Shown here one piece after another: positions 9,506 to 17,281 of a DNA stretch of 64,000 nt. Where the stretch lies: NCBI RefSeq assembly GCF_900091435.1, contig NZ_FMCS01000006.1, positions 336,057 through 400,056 of the forward strand, in the 5' to 3' direction. The notes under the pieces were generated by a model. The model was not told where the DNA came from. It made no database searches and saw only the letters and a program-made list of their open reading frames with translations. The stretch comes from Micromonospora chaiyaphumensis (GTDB lineage Bacteria; Actinomycetota; Actinomycetes; Mycobacteriales; Micromonosporaceae). The position numbers and the translations under genes are program-made. The stretch's first letter is position 1. Each line of letters opens with the position of its first letter.

Positions 9506-11070
9506 TTCTGGTCGTTGTCGACGGTCAGGGCGGTGATGCCGGTGAAGCTGGCCGCGATCTTGTCGATGCCCACGAAGTCGTACCCGTACGGGCTGGCATC
9601 CGGAGCCTGATGCTGGTTGACCAGCACGCCCTTCACCAGCACCCCGGTCTGTGGGCCGTTCGCCGGGATGGTGTACACGACGGCCCCCATGTCACCCGGA
9701 CCGAGCGGGTAGGGCGAGCAGTAGTCCGCGTCGAAATCCTCGAGGAAATCGAAGCCGAAGCAGGGGCTGCCGTCCTTCAGCGTGTACGGCTTGTTGTTGG
9801 GCCGGACCGGGCCGCTGTGGTAGGACGTGTCCAGCGAGGTCAATCCGAAAGCCTGATCCCCGCCACCCTGCGAGTTCGAGATCGAGGCGGTGCGGGTGCC
9901 CACCTCGTCGCCGATCTCCGCATCACAGAGCGTGCCCCGCTCCGCACCCGACACGCACACCTGTTGGCCGGCGATCGGGGATTCCCAGGCGGCAATCTGC
10001 CAACCGTTCTGGGTCCATGCGTCACCGTCGTAGACGAACGGCTCGGCGCCACCCTTCGGCTTGACGAGGCTGACCCCGCTGCTCGGCGCGTACCACCCGG
10101 AGCTGGTTCCGGCGGTGTCGTTGACCGCGTCGCCGCTCGGGTCGACGAGCGCGTGGGCAGGACGGGCGCAACTCGACGGCACCACCATCAGCTCCGCCCC
10201 GGAGTCGTGCCGGACCGGGAAGCCGGAGGTGCAGTGCCACTTCGTGTCGGCATCGGCGACCGTGCTGTCCGCCAGCCGCGTCTGCCAGCCGCCGTTCCCT
10301 CCGGTCGCGTTGGAATTGATGAGGTGGGCGCCGGCCCAGGCCGGGGTGGTGTCATCCTGCCGGCTCGGATCCGGCCACGTCACCGACGCGGCCGACAGCC
10401 CATCCTTGGCGGTGGCCCAGTTCTGCCGGGCCGGCGTCCGGGGGCTGTCGGTGCTCGGCTTCACCGCTCCGGTACGCGGCGCCGGTTCCCGGACGACCGT
10501 CACCGGCACGCCGACGTCCGGCAACCGTGGCGTCGTCCCGGCCCGAGCGTGGAGGGTGGCCCGCAGGCCGGTTCCCCGAACCGACCAACCGATCGACGAC
10601 ACCGTGCTCTCGCCGCCGATCCGGACCTTCCGGTTCAGCGCGGCGGCGGCCCGGTCCATCTCCTGGGCCGACCAGGCAGCGGTCCGTACCCGCACCGGGA
10701 CCTTCCGGCTCTCCTGGTCGAGGACCGCCTGCATCTCAGCCGGGACGGATCCCTTCCAGTAGACCTGTACCTTGCCGTCGTCGAGGGCAACGCCGGCGAA
10801 GCCCGAGGGCTTGGCCTGTGCGGCTGTCCTGATCCGCACCGCGGCCTGCGCCAACGGTGCTTCCAAAGCCATGCGCGCCCGCTGCGCGGGAGTGGCCGTG
10901 TGCCCGTCGGTGGATGCGCCCGGACCGGCGGAGGTGGCGCTGGCAGGTGGTGCGACCGGCTTGGCCGCTGGACGCTCCGCAGCGCCCGCAGACAGCGGGT
11001 TCAGCGCCAGGGCGACGGTGGCGAACCCGACGCCCGCCAACCATCTTCTGCTGGTTGTGCGATTTCTCAA
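9502..11070 (-). CDS. secreted trypsin-fold protein lacking catalytic residues (pseudoprotease)
   Basis: 522 residues with a signal peptide (RRWLAGVGFATVALALNPLSAGA). Residues ~60-190 resemble the pro-region of alpha-lytic/streptogrisin proteases. Residues ~265-510 follow the S1 fold layout: a WHCTSGFPV opening, the CVSGAERGTLC loop that matches the CRSG-x-TG-x-xCG element of streptogrisins, and GPGDMGAVVY at the position of the GDSGGP motif. Met therefore replaces the nucleophilic Ser, and Ser replaces the His of TAGHC (here VPSSC). It should not cleave peptides by the standard triad. The stop overlaps the transglycosylase start, so the two are co-translated. A binding or chaperone role for its partner is inferred. 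Family assignment rests on motif spacing only. Confidence 0.65.
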   Translation of the reverse strand: MRNRTTSRRWLAGVGFATVALALNPLSAGAAERPAAKPVAPPASATSAGPGASTDGHTATPAQRARMALEAPLAQAAVRIRTAAQAKPSGFAGVALDDGKVQVYWKGSVPAEMQAVLDQESRKVPVRVRTAAWSAQEMDRAAAALNRKVRIGGESTVSSIGWSVRGTGLRATLHARAGTTPRLPDVGVPVTVVREPAPRTGAVKPSTDSPRTPARQNWATAKDGLSAASVTWPDPSRQDDTTPAWAGAHLINSNATGGNGGWQTRLADSTVADADTKWHCTSGFPVRHDSGAELMVVPSSCARPAHALVDPSGDAVNDTAGTSSGWYAPSSGVSLVKPKGGAEPFVYDGDAWTQNGWQIAAWESPIAGQQVCVSGAERGTLCDAEIGDEVGTRTASISNSQGGGDQAFGLTSLDTSYHSGPVRPNNKPYTLKDGSPCFGFDFLEDFDADYCSPYPLGPGDMGAVVYTIPANGPQTGVLVKGVLVNQHQAPDASPYGYDFVGIDKIAASFTGITALTVDNDQK

Positions 11071-11357
11071 CCGCTTCCCCTTCTCGAGGTCGGCCGCGCC
11101 GGGAAACAGGAGAGGTGGACGGCGCAGCCCGTGGGAGGCAGCGTCGTCCGGAACCTCACCGACCGCTCATCGTCTGGTCACCGCGTTGGGCAGGTGTATG
11201 CGGCGCTGGGGAGATGGCCTCCGCTCAACGACCGAACGCAAGGCATCGCTTTCTTCGCGGGTCGTGCCGAGCCGTCGCACGTAGTGGCCGAAGGGTGAGA
11301 GGACCGTGATGAGGTTCTCTAGCTTCCTTCCCAGTCAGCCGATCCGAGGAGTTGAGC
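11071..11357. other. divergent intergenic region
   Basis: 287 bases between the leftward pseudoprotease/transglycosylase operon and the rightward DUF2690 gene. It must hold promoters for both. I see GAGGAG six bases before the ATG at 11358, and no gene-like frame with convincing codon use. Confidence 0.5.
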
Positions 11358-11828
11358 ATGTTCCTGGCGAAGCATTCCGCCCGCGTACGGCAGATGGCCG
11401 TCGCGTCGATGTTCGTGATGACCGCGGTCCTGGCCGCACCGGGCGCTGCGTCGGCCTCAACCACAACGGACCCCGACCTCTGCCGAAACGGCGGCGGTTC
11501 GGGTTACCTGTCGTGCAACGGCAAGGACCCGAACGCTTTGGGGTGCACGGGCGTCACTAAGGCAGATGGCCAGGCCAAGAACGGCGTCTACATCGAGCTG
11601 CGCTATTCGTCGACCTGCCAGGCGTACTGGACCCGCTACACGAATTCCGGGGGATCGACCGGCGAGGCGCAGATCAAGGGCACCTCGGTGACGTACAAGA
11701 AGACGCTGGCCGCCTACGCAGGCGAGACGGGGTGGACCCCGATGGCCGCGGCGAACCAGAGCCCGAAGGCCTGTCTGCACTTCTACTACGCGGCGACCAG
11801 CCAGTGGATGGACTACTGCGTGGGCTGA
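11358..11828 (+). CDS. secreted DUF2690-type protein, second copy
   Basis: 156 residues starting at ATG 11358, six bases after GAGGAG; a TTG six bases earlier is in frame but sits inside the spacer of that site. A signal peptide ends near GAASA-ST. The DUF2690 features are present: LSCNGKDPNALGCTG, then IELRYSSTCQAYWTRY, then a Cys near the end. It lacks one of the cysteine pairs of the 1249 protein and is more distant from it than a recent duplicate would be. With that gene it brackets the block of large secreted proteins, which suggests a shared function or regulation; this is inference. Confidence 0.8.
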   Translation: MFLAKHSARVRQMAVASMFVMTAVLAAPGAASASTTTDPDLCRNGGGSGYLSCNGKDPNALGCTGVTKADGQAKNGVYIELRYSSTCQAYWTRYTNSGGSTGEAQIKGTSVTYKKTLAAYAGETGWTPMAAANQSPKACLHFYYAATSQWMDYCVG

Positions 11829-11844
11829 CCTCCGGAGACAACCG

Positions 11845-11885
11845 CCCGGTAGGCACGTTTACCCGTTGTGGATGTGCCTACCGGG
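11845..11885. terminator. hairpin terminator after the DUF2690 gene
   Basis: A perfect 12-base stem (CCCGGTAGGCAC and its complement) closes a 17-base loop 16 bases after the stop. It also lies downstream of the convergent membrane protein gene. Confidence 0.6.
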
Positions 11886-11966
11886 CCATGCTGTCACCGC
11901 CGCCGGTGCTCGGGGCGTCATCGATCCTCGTCGCGTCGCAGGCTGCTGGTGCCCCGACGACAGAGG

Positions 11967-14132
11967 TCACAGCCGGAACACCACGGCGTCGCCGACCTCC
12001 TCCCGGGTCACACCCAGCCCGTCGACCGGCCGGTCGAGCATCCCCTCCCACGGGGTGCCGCCGAGCCGGTCGCGCAGCACCACCACGTTCTTCACGCCCA
12101 GTTTCCGCAGGTAGTCCACGCTGCCAAAGTCGGGGAAGCTGACCGTCGCCTCGCGCGCCTGAGCCTGGGCGTTCGGGGTGAAGCCGCTGCCGCCGTTGAC
12201 CATCGGCTGGAAGCGGTCGGTCGACCAGAGCATCACCGGCTGGTCCAGGTTCTGGCTGCTCGGCAGCACCAGCATCGGACCGTCGACCGTCCGCAGCACC
12301 GCCGGCTGCTGCGGCACGACCGGGTGCGGGGTGACGTTCAACCCCTCCACGAGGACCAGCAGCAGCGGCACCAGGGTGGCCAGTCGCAGCCACGGGCCCG
12401 GCCAGGCCGGGACCCGCTCGGCGGCGAGTTCGCGTACCCGGGCGCAGAACGCGGTGACCGCGCCGGCCGCGAGCAGGCCGAGCAGAAGGGTCGTCCAGAG
12501 CATCATCCGGCCCGGCGTGCGCAACCCGTTCCAGCCCGGCAGGTGCTCGAAGAGCGGCACGTAGGTGAACCGGCCGTCGAGGAACCGGGTGCCCATGGCC
12601 AGCGCCATCGTCACCAGCACCCCGGCCAGCAGGAAGATCCGGTGGCGCACCCGCCAGACCGAGAAGAACAGCCCGCCGGCCGCCAGCGCGTAGAGCACGA
12701 AGCCGGGTAGCAGCGTCATCTCCGGGTGCCACGGCAGCACGGCGCGGGCGCCCTCGTGCAGCCCACCCCAGATCCGCGACTCCGCCGGGGCGGTGAAGAA
12801 CCCGCTGGCCGGCGGCGAGTAGAGCTGGATCTCGCCGAGCGTCCGCGCGGCGTTCGGGTGCAGCTCCGCCACCTTGAAGTACGGCACGGCCAGCATCGCG
12901 CCCACCGCGGCGAACACCAGCCCGCCGAGCAGGTCGGCGAGGAACAGCCGCCAGCCGAACGGGCGCTTCACCCGGCGCCGCCGCACGAACCAGAGGAGCG
13001 CCGAGACCAGCACGACACCGGCCAGCAGGTACGCGAACGGCAGCCCGATGCCGAAGCCGAGGCTGAGCTGCCAGGCGGCCACCAGCCAGCCCGCGAACGC
13101 CCAGCCGGCGTGCCGGCGCCGGGGCCGGTAGCCGTGCCGCAGCGACCAGCCGTGACCGCGGGCCAGCATGGCCAGCGCCAGCGGGATGCCGCCGTTGGAG
13201 ATGATGTGCAGGTGCCCGGCCTGGGCCAGCAGCCATGGGGCGTAGGCGTAGCTGACGCCGGCCACCGCGCCGCCGATCCGGCCCGCGCCGAGCTGCCGCG
13301 CCAGCGCGTACGCCCCGAACGTGGCGAGGGCGTGCGCCAGCACGAACATGATGTTGTAGCGCAGCAGGGCGTCCCCGGGGCCGACCCCGATCATGCCGGC
13401 CGGGGCATAGCCGAGCAGCGTGTCCGAGAAGGCGAAGCTCCACGGCTCGGGGAAGAACGTGTTCGAGGTCCACAGCTGCGCCGGGTCGGTCAGCAGGATG
13501 TGGCCGGACCAGGCCATCTGCCACGCCTGGAGGCTCGGGTCCCAGTAGTCCTGCGGCAGCGTGTAGCGCGGGTAGCGCAGCGTGGGCCAGGTCATGAGCA
13601 CGGCCAGCGCCAGCGCGGCGACGGCGGCCAGGGTCCACTCGTGCACCAGGAACCGGCCCACCGCGCGGACCACCCGCCGGGGCCGGGTGAGCACCGGATC
13701 GGGAGCCGGACCGAACGCCGTCCACGGATCGGCGGGCTTCTCGCCGCCCTTGCCGTCAGCCCCGGCCCTGCCGGCCTCGGCCCGACTTCCGGTCGCGCCC
13801 TTGTCGGTCGCGCTCTTGTCGGTCGCGGCCCTTCCGTCGGTGCCGGCCTTGCCGTCGCCCGCCGTCTTCCCGTCCTTGCCGGCCTTCCCGTCCGTGCCGG
13901 CCTTCCCGTCCGTGCCGGCCTTTCCGGCCTTGCCACCGATACGGCTGTCGGTCCCGGCTTCGCCGTCGGTCCCCGTCCCGTCCGACGATGCCCCACCCGC
14001 CGGGACGTCCTTCTTCGGAGCCTTTCGACGTTTCGTCGCCTTCGGCTTCGCGCCGGACGCGGTCTCGCCGGTGGCCGCCGCCGGGTCGCTGTCGGCCCGA
14101 TCGCCGGTCGCGTCGGACTGCTCGGTGGTCAT
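11967..14132 (-). CDS. multi-pass GT-C-like membrane protein with a repetitive cytoplasmic tail
   Basis: 721 residues. The first ~150 are soluble and highly charged: a Lys-rich patch (KPKATKRRKAPKK) is followed by six-residue repeats of the form KAGTDG (residues ~68-115). After that come about a dozen transmembrane segments, an early acidic-aromatic loop (PQDYWDPSLQAWQMAW) typical of GT-C glycosyltransferases, and a C-terminal extracellular domain (VVPQQPAVLRTVDGPMLVLP onward). GT-C enzymes use polyprenyl-phosphate sugars at the outer face of the membrane. The substrate is unknown. The ATG at 14132 overlaps the stop of the endonuclease IV gene as ATGA, so both are in one operon. Confidence 0.75.
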   Translation of the reverse strand: MTTEQSDATGDRADSDPAAATGETASGAKPKATKRRKAPKKDVPAGGASSDGTGTDGEAGTDSRIGGKAGKAGTDGKAGTDGKAGKDGKTAGDGKAGTDGRAATDKSATDKGATGSRAEAGRAGADGKGGEKPADPWTAFGPAPDPVLTRPRRVVRAVGRFLVHEWTLAAVAALALAVLMTWPTLRYPRYTLPQDYWDPSLQAWQMAWSGHILLTDPAQLWTSNTFFPEPWSFAFSDTLLGYAPAGMIGVGPGDALLRYNIMFVLAHALATFGAYALARQLGAGRIGGAVAGVSYAYAPWLLAQAGHLHIISNGGIPLALAMLARGHGWSLRHGYRPRRRHAGWAFAGWLVAAWQLSLGFGIGLPFAYLLAGVVLVSALLWFVRRRRVKRPFGWRLFLADLLGGLVFAAVGAMLAVPYFKVAELHPNAARTLGEIQLYSPPASGFFTAPAESRIWGGLHEGARAVLPWHPEMTLLPGFVLYALAAGGLFFSVWRVRHRIFLLAGVLVTMALAMGTRFLDGRFTYVPLFEHLPGWNGLRTPGRMMLWTTLLLGLLAAGAVTAFCARVRELAAERVPAWPGPWLRLATLVPLLLVLVEGLNVTPHPVVPQQPAVLRTVDGPMLVLPSSQNLDQPVMLWSTDRFQPMVNGGSGFTPNAQAQAREATVSFPDFGSVDYLRKLGVKNVVVLRDRLGGTPWEGMLDRPVDGLGVTREEVGDAVVFRL
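13788..13931. repeat. 18-bp coding repeats for the KAGTDG tail
   Basis: Imperfect 18-base units encode Lys-Ala-Gly-Thr-Asp-Gly and variants (KAGKDG, KTAGDG) in the N-terminal tail of the 11967-14132 protein. The copies nearest 13880-13930 are almost identical, so the tract is probably variable in length between strains. Confidence 0.75.
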
Positions 14133-14911
14133 GCGGTCGGGCCCAGCTGCCCGCGCAGGAATGCGATGTCGGCCGCCTGGCCCTCGGTGCCGCCGGGGGT
14201 CTCCACGATCACCGGCGCGCCCGCCGCCCGGATCACCGCGACCACGAGCTCCGGGTCGATCGTGCCGCCGGTGAGGTTGTCGTGCCGGTCCTGGCCGGAG
14301 TTGAACGCGCCCTTGGAGTTGTTCGCGTGGATCAGGTCGATCCGGCCGGTGATGGCCTTCACCCGGTCGACGAGCCCCAGCAGGTCCTCGCCCCCGGCAT
14401 GCGCGTGGCAGGTGTCGAGGCAGAAGCCCACCTCGTAGTCGCCGAGCGCGTCCCAGAGCCGGGCCAGCGCGTCGAGGTGCCGGGCGCAGGCGTTGTCGCC
14501 GCCGGCGGTGTTCTCGATCAGGATCGGGAGCGGGAAGCCGCCCGAGTCCGCCGCGTACGCGAAGGTCTTCCGCCAGTTGTCGAAGCCGACGGTGAGGTCG
14601 TCACCGGCGTTGACGTGGCCGCCGTGCACGATCAGCCCGCGGGCGCCGACCGCCGCCGCGGCGGCGGCGTGGCCGAGCAGCAGCTTGCGGCTGGGGATGC
14701 GGATCCGGTTGTTCAGCGTGGCCACGTTGATGACGTACGGCGCGTGTACGTAGAGGTCGACGTCGGCGGCCCGGAGGCGGTCGGCGTCCTCGCGCGGCTT
14801 CGGGGCCTTCCAGCCCTGGGGATCGGCGAGGAAGAACTGCACCGCCTCGGCGTCCCGGGCGGCCGCCTCGGCCAGCGGGTCGGTCGGATCGACGTGGGCT
14901 CCGATTCGCAT
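14129..14911 (-). CDS. nfo: deoxyribonuclease IV (endonuclease IV family AP endonuclease)
   Basis: 260 residues beginning MRIGAHVDP. The family's metal-binding features are visible in order: VHGGHV, an early Glu (ILIENTAGG), LDTCHAHAGG, LIHANNSKGAFNSGQDRHDNLTGG and the final VETPGG. Endonuclease IV cuts DNA 5' to abasic sites using three zinc ions and works in base excision repair. It is slightly shorter than the E. coli enzyme (285 residues), as expected for actinobacterial forms. The start is set by the family alignment: the frame runs to 15190, but that extension is not protein-like. There is no ribosome site; TAGGCT lies seven bases before the ATG, which suggests a leaderless transcript. 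Confidence 0.9.
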   Translation of the reverse strand: MRIGAHVDPTDPLAEAAARDAEAVQFFLADPQGWKAPKPREDADRLRAADVDLYVHAPYVINVATLNNRIRIPSRKLLLGHAAAAAAVGARGLIVHGGHVNAGDDLTVGFDNWRKTFAYAADSGGFPLPILIENTAGGDNACARHLDALARLWDALGDYEVGFCLDTCHAHAGGEDLLGLVDRVKAITGRIDLIHANNSKGAFNSGQDRHDNLTGGTIDPELVVAVIRAAGAPVIVETPGGTEGQAADIAFLRGQLGPTA

Positions 14912-15211
14912 GCAGGGCAGCCTACGTCGCGCCTCCGACGCCCGGGGTTCCCGCGCGCGGGCGTTCCGCGGTACGGATCGCGTCACCACCCGGCTTGGTG
15001 GTCGTTGTCCGAGGTGGGATCGATGGTCGACGCTCCGGCCGGACGCGGGTCCACAGCGCGTGCGGGTGAAGCCGAGACCCCCGGCAACGGGACGCCCCGC
15101 CGTGCGGCCCGGCACGACGGGGCGGGATCCGCTCGTCACACCTGAAGGCCGCCGCAGAACCAGTCCGGCGAATTCCTCCATTTCCCCCAAGAGGTGACGA
15201 GAGCCGTTGTA

Positions 15212-15222
15212 TGGTCAGACCA
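15212..15222. promoter_or_regulatory. TGGTCAGACCA palindrome, possible GntR/FadR-type operator
   Basis: Perfect 5-base arms around a central A. The form TGGTC-N-GACCA is the classic FadR-subfamily GntR operator shape. It sits between GTTGT (15206) and ACAAC (15227), another short inverted pair. No GntR gene is in the window, so the link is by motif only. Confidence 0.35.
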
Positions 15223-15242
15223 GGTAACAACACGATAAAGCT

Positions 15243-15328
15243 CCGCGGGGCGTCCTCGATCCAACCTCATCGGTGTGGTCGTTCCTCCCCAGGTCCCACC
15301 CAAGGAATGCGGACGGGACGCCCCGCGG
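15243..15328 (+). ncRNA. candidate structured RNA element upstream of rpsF
   Basis: A perfect 13-base pair stem (CCGCGGGGCGTCC with its complement at 15316-15328) encloses 60 bases that include a further TTCCT/AGGAA pairing. It is immediately followed by a six-base perfect hairpin at 15333-15348. It could be a small RNA or part of the rpsF leader. The known S6:S18-binding leader motif was considered, but I could not place its conserved bulge. Confidence 0.35.
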
Positions 15329-15425
15329 CCCCGTGGACAGGGGTCCACCTTCCGGTACGCGAGCCGGGGGTGGGCCCCTGTCGCCGCGTTCCGGAGCCCG
15401 GGGCGACCTGCCCCGGCATGATCGT

Positions 15426-15448
15426 CCGGACCGGGTATCCTGGTCCGG
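15426..15448 (+). promoter_or_regulatory. hairpin containing a TATCCT promoter-like hexamer, rpsF upstream region
   Basis: A 7-base perfect stem (CCGGACC/GGTCCGG) has a loop containing TATCCT, which fits the actinobacterial -10 form TANNNT about 110 bases before rpsF. It could be the operon promoter; the hairpin may be coincidental. Confidence 0.4.
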
Positions 15449-15556
15449 TTGTCCGCGTCCGGCCGGGTTCCCCCGGGCACCGGTCGCGGGCCACGACGCA
15501 CGACCTCCTGCCACGGAAGGACCGTGGCCGCTTAGCCCACAGGAGGTGAGCACGTC

Positions 15557-15847
15557 TTGCGTCATTACGAAGTCATGGTGATCCTCGACCCCAGCCTCGA
15601 GGAGCGCACCGTCGCCCCGTCGCTCGACACGTACCTGAACGTGATCCGGACCGCGGGTGGCTCGGTGGAGAAGACCGACGTGTGGGGCCGCCGGCGCCTC
15701 GCGTACGAGATCAACAAGAAGGCCGAGGGCATCTACGCCGTCATCGACCTCCAGGCGTCGCCGGAGGCCGTGGCTGAGCTGGACCGTCAGCTCCGACTCA
15801 ACGAGTCGGTGCTGCGCACCAAGGTCATCCGCCCGGAGATGCGCTGA
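15557..15847 (+). CDS. rpsF: ribosomal protein S6
   Basis: 96 residues, full length for bacterial S6 without the C-terminal tail. The family pattern is clear: HYEVMVILDPSLEE at the start, a central WGRRRLAYEINKK, and an end at VIRPEMR. S6 binds S18 and the central domain of 16S rRNA in the small subunit. The start codon is TTG at 15557, ten bases after AGGAGG; an out-of-frame GTG lies between them and should not be used. This is the first gene of the rpsF-ssb-rpsR-rplI operon. Confidence 0.97.
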   Translation: MRHYEVMVILDPSLEERTVAPSLDTYLNVIRTAGGSVEKTDVWGRRRLAYEINKKAEGIYAVIDLQASPEAVAELDRQLRLNESVLRTKVIRPEMR

Positions 15848-15945
15848 GCATCTAGACCCGGCACGTCCGGATCAAGCCTCATCGACGCTGTCGGAGGGCT
15901 CTGAGAGCCTGTAGGGCACAGAGATGAGTGCGCGAGGAGATGGTC

Positions 15946-16455
15946 ATGGCAGGAGACACCACCATCACGGTCATCGGCAACCTGACCGATGACCCCGAGT
16001 TGCGGTTCACCCCCTCCGGGGCGGCGGTCGCCAAGTTCCGCGTCGCCTCGACGCCCCGCTTCATGGACAAGGCGTCCGGCGAGTGGAAGGACGGCGAGCC
16101 GCTGTTCCTCTCGTGCACGGTCTGGCGGCAGGCCGCCGAGAACGTCGCCGAGTCGCTGCAGCGCGGCGCCCGGGTGATCGTGTCCGGCCGGCTGCGCCAG
16201 CGGTCGTACGAGACGCGCGAGGGTGAGAAGCGCACCGTCATCGAGCTGGAGGTCGACGAGATCGGCCCGTCGCTGCGCTACGCCACAGCGAAGGTGCAGA
16301 AGATGTCCCGCTCGGGTGGCGGTGGCGGCTTCGGTGGTGGTGGTGGCCAGGGTGGCGGCGGAGGCAACTTCGACGACCCCTGGGCCTCGGCTGCCCCGGC
16401 TCCCTCGCGCGGTGGTTCGGGCGGCGGAAACTTCGACGAGGAGCCCCCGTTCTAA
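15946..16455 (+). CDS. ssb: single-stranded DNA-binding protein
   Basis: 169 residues starting MAGDTTITVIGNLTDDPELR. The OB-fold occupies residues 1-115 (VSGRLRQRSYETREGEKR). A Gly-rich linker follows (GGGGGFGGGGGQGGGGG), and the acidic tip FDEEPPF recruits partner proteins such as PriA, RecO and exonuclease I. It forms tetramers on single-stranded DNA during replication and repair. The ATG at 15946 follows GAGGAG; an in-frame upstream start at 15928 includes that site and is rejected. It lies between rpsF and rpsR, the standard bacterial order. Confidence 0.97.
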   Translation: MAGDTTITVIGNLTDDPELRFTPSGAAVAKFRVASTPRFMDKASGEWKDGEPLFLSCTVWRQAAENVAESLQRGARVIVSGRLRQRSYETREGEKRTVIELEVDEIGPSLRYATAKVQKMSRSGGGGGFGGGGGQGGGGGNFDDPWASAAPAPSRGGSGGGNFDEEPPF

Positions 16456-16496
16456 TGGCGCCGAGCGCCCGCGATCGCAAACCAGGAGCAAGAGCA

Positions 16497-16736
16497 ATGG
16501 CCAAGGCTGCGGCACTTCGCAAGCCGAAGAAGAAGGTGAACCCGCTCGACAAGGACGGGATCACCTACATCGACTACAAGGACACCGCGCTGCTGCGCAA
16601 GTTCATCTCCGACCGCGGCAAGATCCGCGCTCGGCGGGTGACCGGCGTCACCTCGCAGCAGCAGCGGCAGATCGCCCGTGCGGTCAAGAACGCCCGCGAG
16701 ATGGCGCTCCTGCCGTACACGGCCACGACCCGCTGA
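16497..16736 (+). CDS. rpsR: ribosomal protein S18
   Basis: 79 residues. It shows the S18 core YIDYKDTALLRKFISDRGKI followed by RARRVTGVTSQQQRQIARAVKNAR and ends LLPYTATTR. The N-terminus is Lys-rich and has no Cys4 zinc site, so this is the zinc-independent (C-minus) form. S18 forms a heterodimer with S6 on the small subunit platform. The ATG at 16497 follows an AGGAG site. No second, zinc-binding rpsR paralogue is in the window. Confidence 0.96.
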   Translation: MAKAAALRKPKKKVNPLDKDGITYIDYKDTALLRKFISDRGKIRARRVTGVTSQQQRQIARAVKNAREMALLPYTATTR

Positions 16737-16750
16737 GAGGAGGCACCGAC

Positions 16751-17197
16751 ATGAAGATCATCCTGACTCAGGAGGTGTCCGGCCTCGGTGCCCCGGGCGA
16801 CATCGTCGAGGTGAAGGACGGCTACGGCCGTAACTACCTGCTGCCGCAGGGCTTCGCGATCGCCTGGACCAAGGGCGCGGAGAAGCAGGTCACGGTCATC
16901 CAGCGGGCCCGCGCGGCCCGTGAGATCCGCGACCTCGACCACGCCAACGAGGTCAAGGCCCAGGTCGAGGGTCTGAAGGTCAACCTGAAGGCCCGCGCCG
17001 GCGACGGCGGCCGGCTCTTCGGCTCGGTCACCCCGGCCGAGATCGTCGACGCCGTCAAGGCGGCCGGCGGCCCGACCCTGGACCGCCGCCGGCTGGTGCT
17101 GCCCAGCCACATCAAGTCGCTCGGCGCCTACCCGGTCAGCATCCGGCTGCACCCCGAGGTGACCGCCAAGTTCGACCTGAACGTGGTCAAGGGCTGA
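16751..17197 (+). CDS. rplI: ribosomal protein L9
   Basis: 148 residues beginning MKIILTQEVSGLGAPGDIVEVKDGYGRNYLLPQG, the L9 signature. A long connecting helix (~40-75) leads to the C-terminal RNA-binding domain (LFGSVTPAEIVDAV). L9 binds domain V of 23S rRNA and projects from the large subunit. The ATG at 16751 follows GAGAGGAGG. It is the last gene of the operon, followed within 20 bases by a strong terminator. Confidence 0.97.
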   Translation: MKIILTQEVSGLGAPGDIVEVKDGYGRNYLLPQGFAIAWTKGAEKQVTVIQRARAAREIRDLDHANEVKAQVEGLKVNLKARAGDGGRLFGSVTPAEIVDAVKAAGGPTLDRRRLVLPSHIKSLGAYPVSIRLHPEVTAKFDLNVVKG

Positions 17198-17213
17198 CAC
17201 CCGACAGCACGAC

Positions 17214-17250
17214 GGAAGGGCCCGCACCGACACCCGGTGCGGGCCCTTCC
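17214..17250. terminator. strong bidirectional terminator between rplI and the convergent membrane protein gene
   Basis: A perfect 15-base stem (GGAAGGGCCCGCACC and its complement) closes a 7-base loop, placed between the two convergent stops. Confidence 0.85.
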
Positions 17251-17281
17251 GCATGTCCGGCCGGAGTCGCCCGGCCGTGCG

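Larger units (their letters stand above)
14912..15556. other. long intergenic region before rpsF, structured
   Basis: 645 bases without a credible gene; the overlapping short frames have no consistent codon bias. It holds the nfo promoter at its left edge, a TGGTCAGACCA palindrome (15212-15222), a 13-base inverted repeat with a 60-base loop (15243-15328), a GTGGAC/GTCCAC hairpin (15333-15348) and a CCGGACC/GGTCCGG hairpin (15426-15448) that contains TATCCT. The right end is the rpsF leader. Confidence 0.6.

Noticed and set aside
6626..9610. 994-residue open frame on the + strand opposite the transglycosylase-like gene
   Set aside because: It is the antisense shadow of a GC-rich gene. It has an Arg/His/Val-rich composition, no signal peptide and no motif, while the minus strand has clear domains.
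11878..13725. 615-residue minus-strand frame overlapping the GT-C gene
   Set aside because: It is Ala/Arg/Pro/Gly-rich without hydrophobic periodicity; the other minus frame has membrane helices and a coupled start.
15243..15348. tRNA or known riboswitch
   Set aside because: No cloverleaf or T-loop, and no conserved aptamer core that I can place; kept only as a candidate structure.
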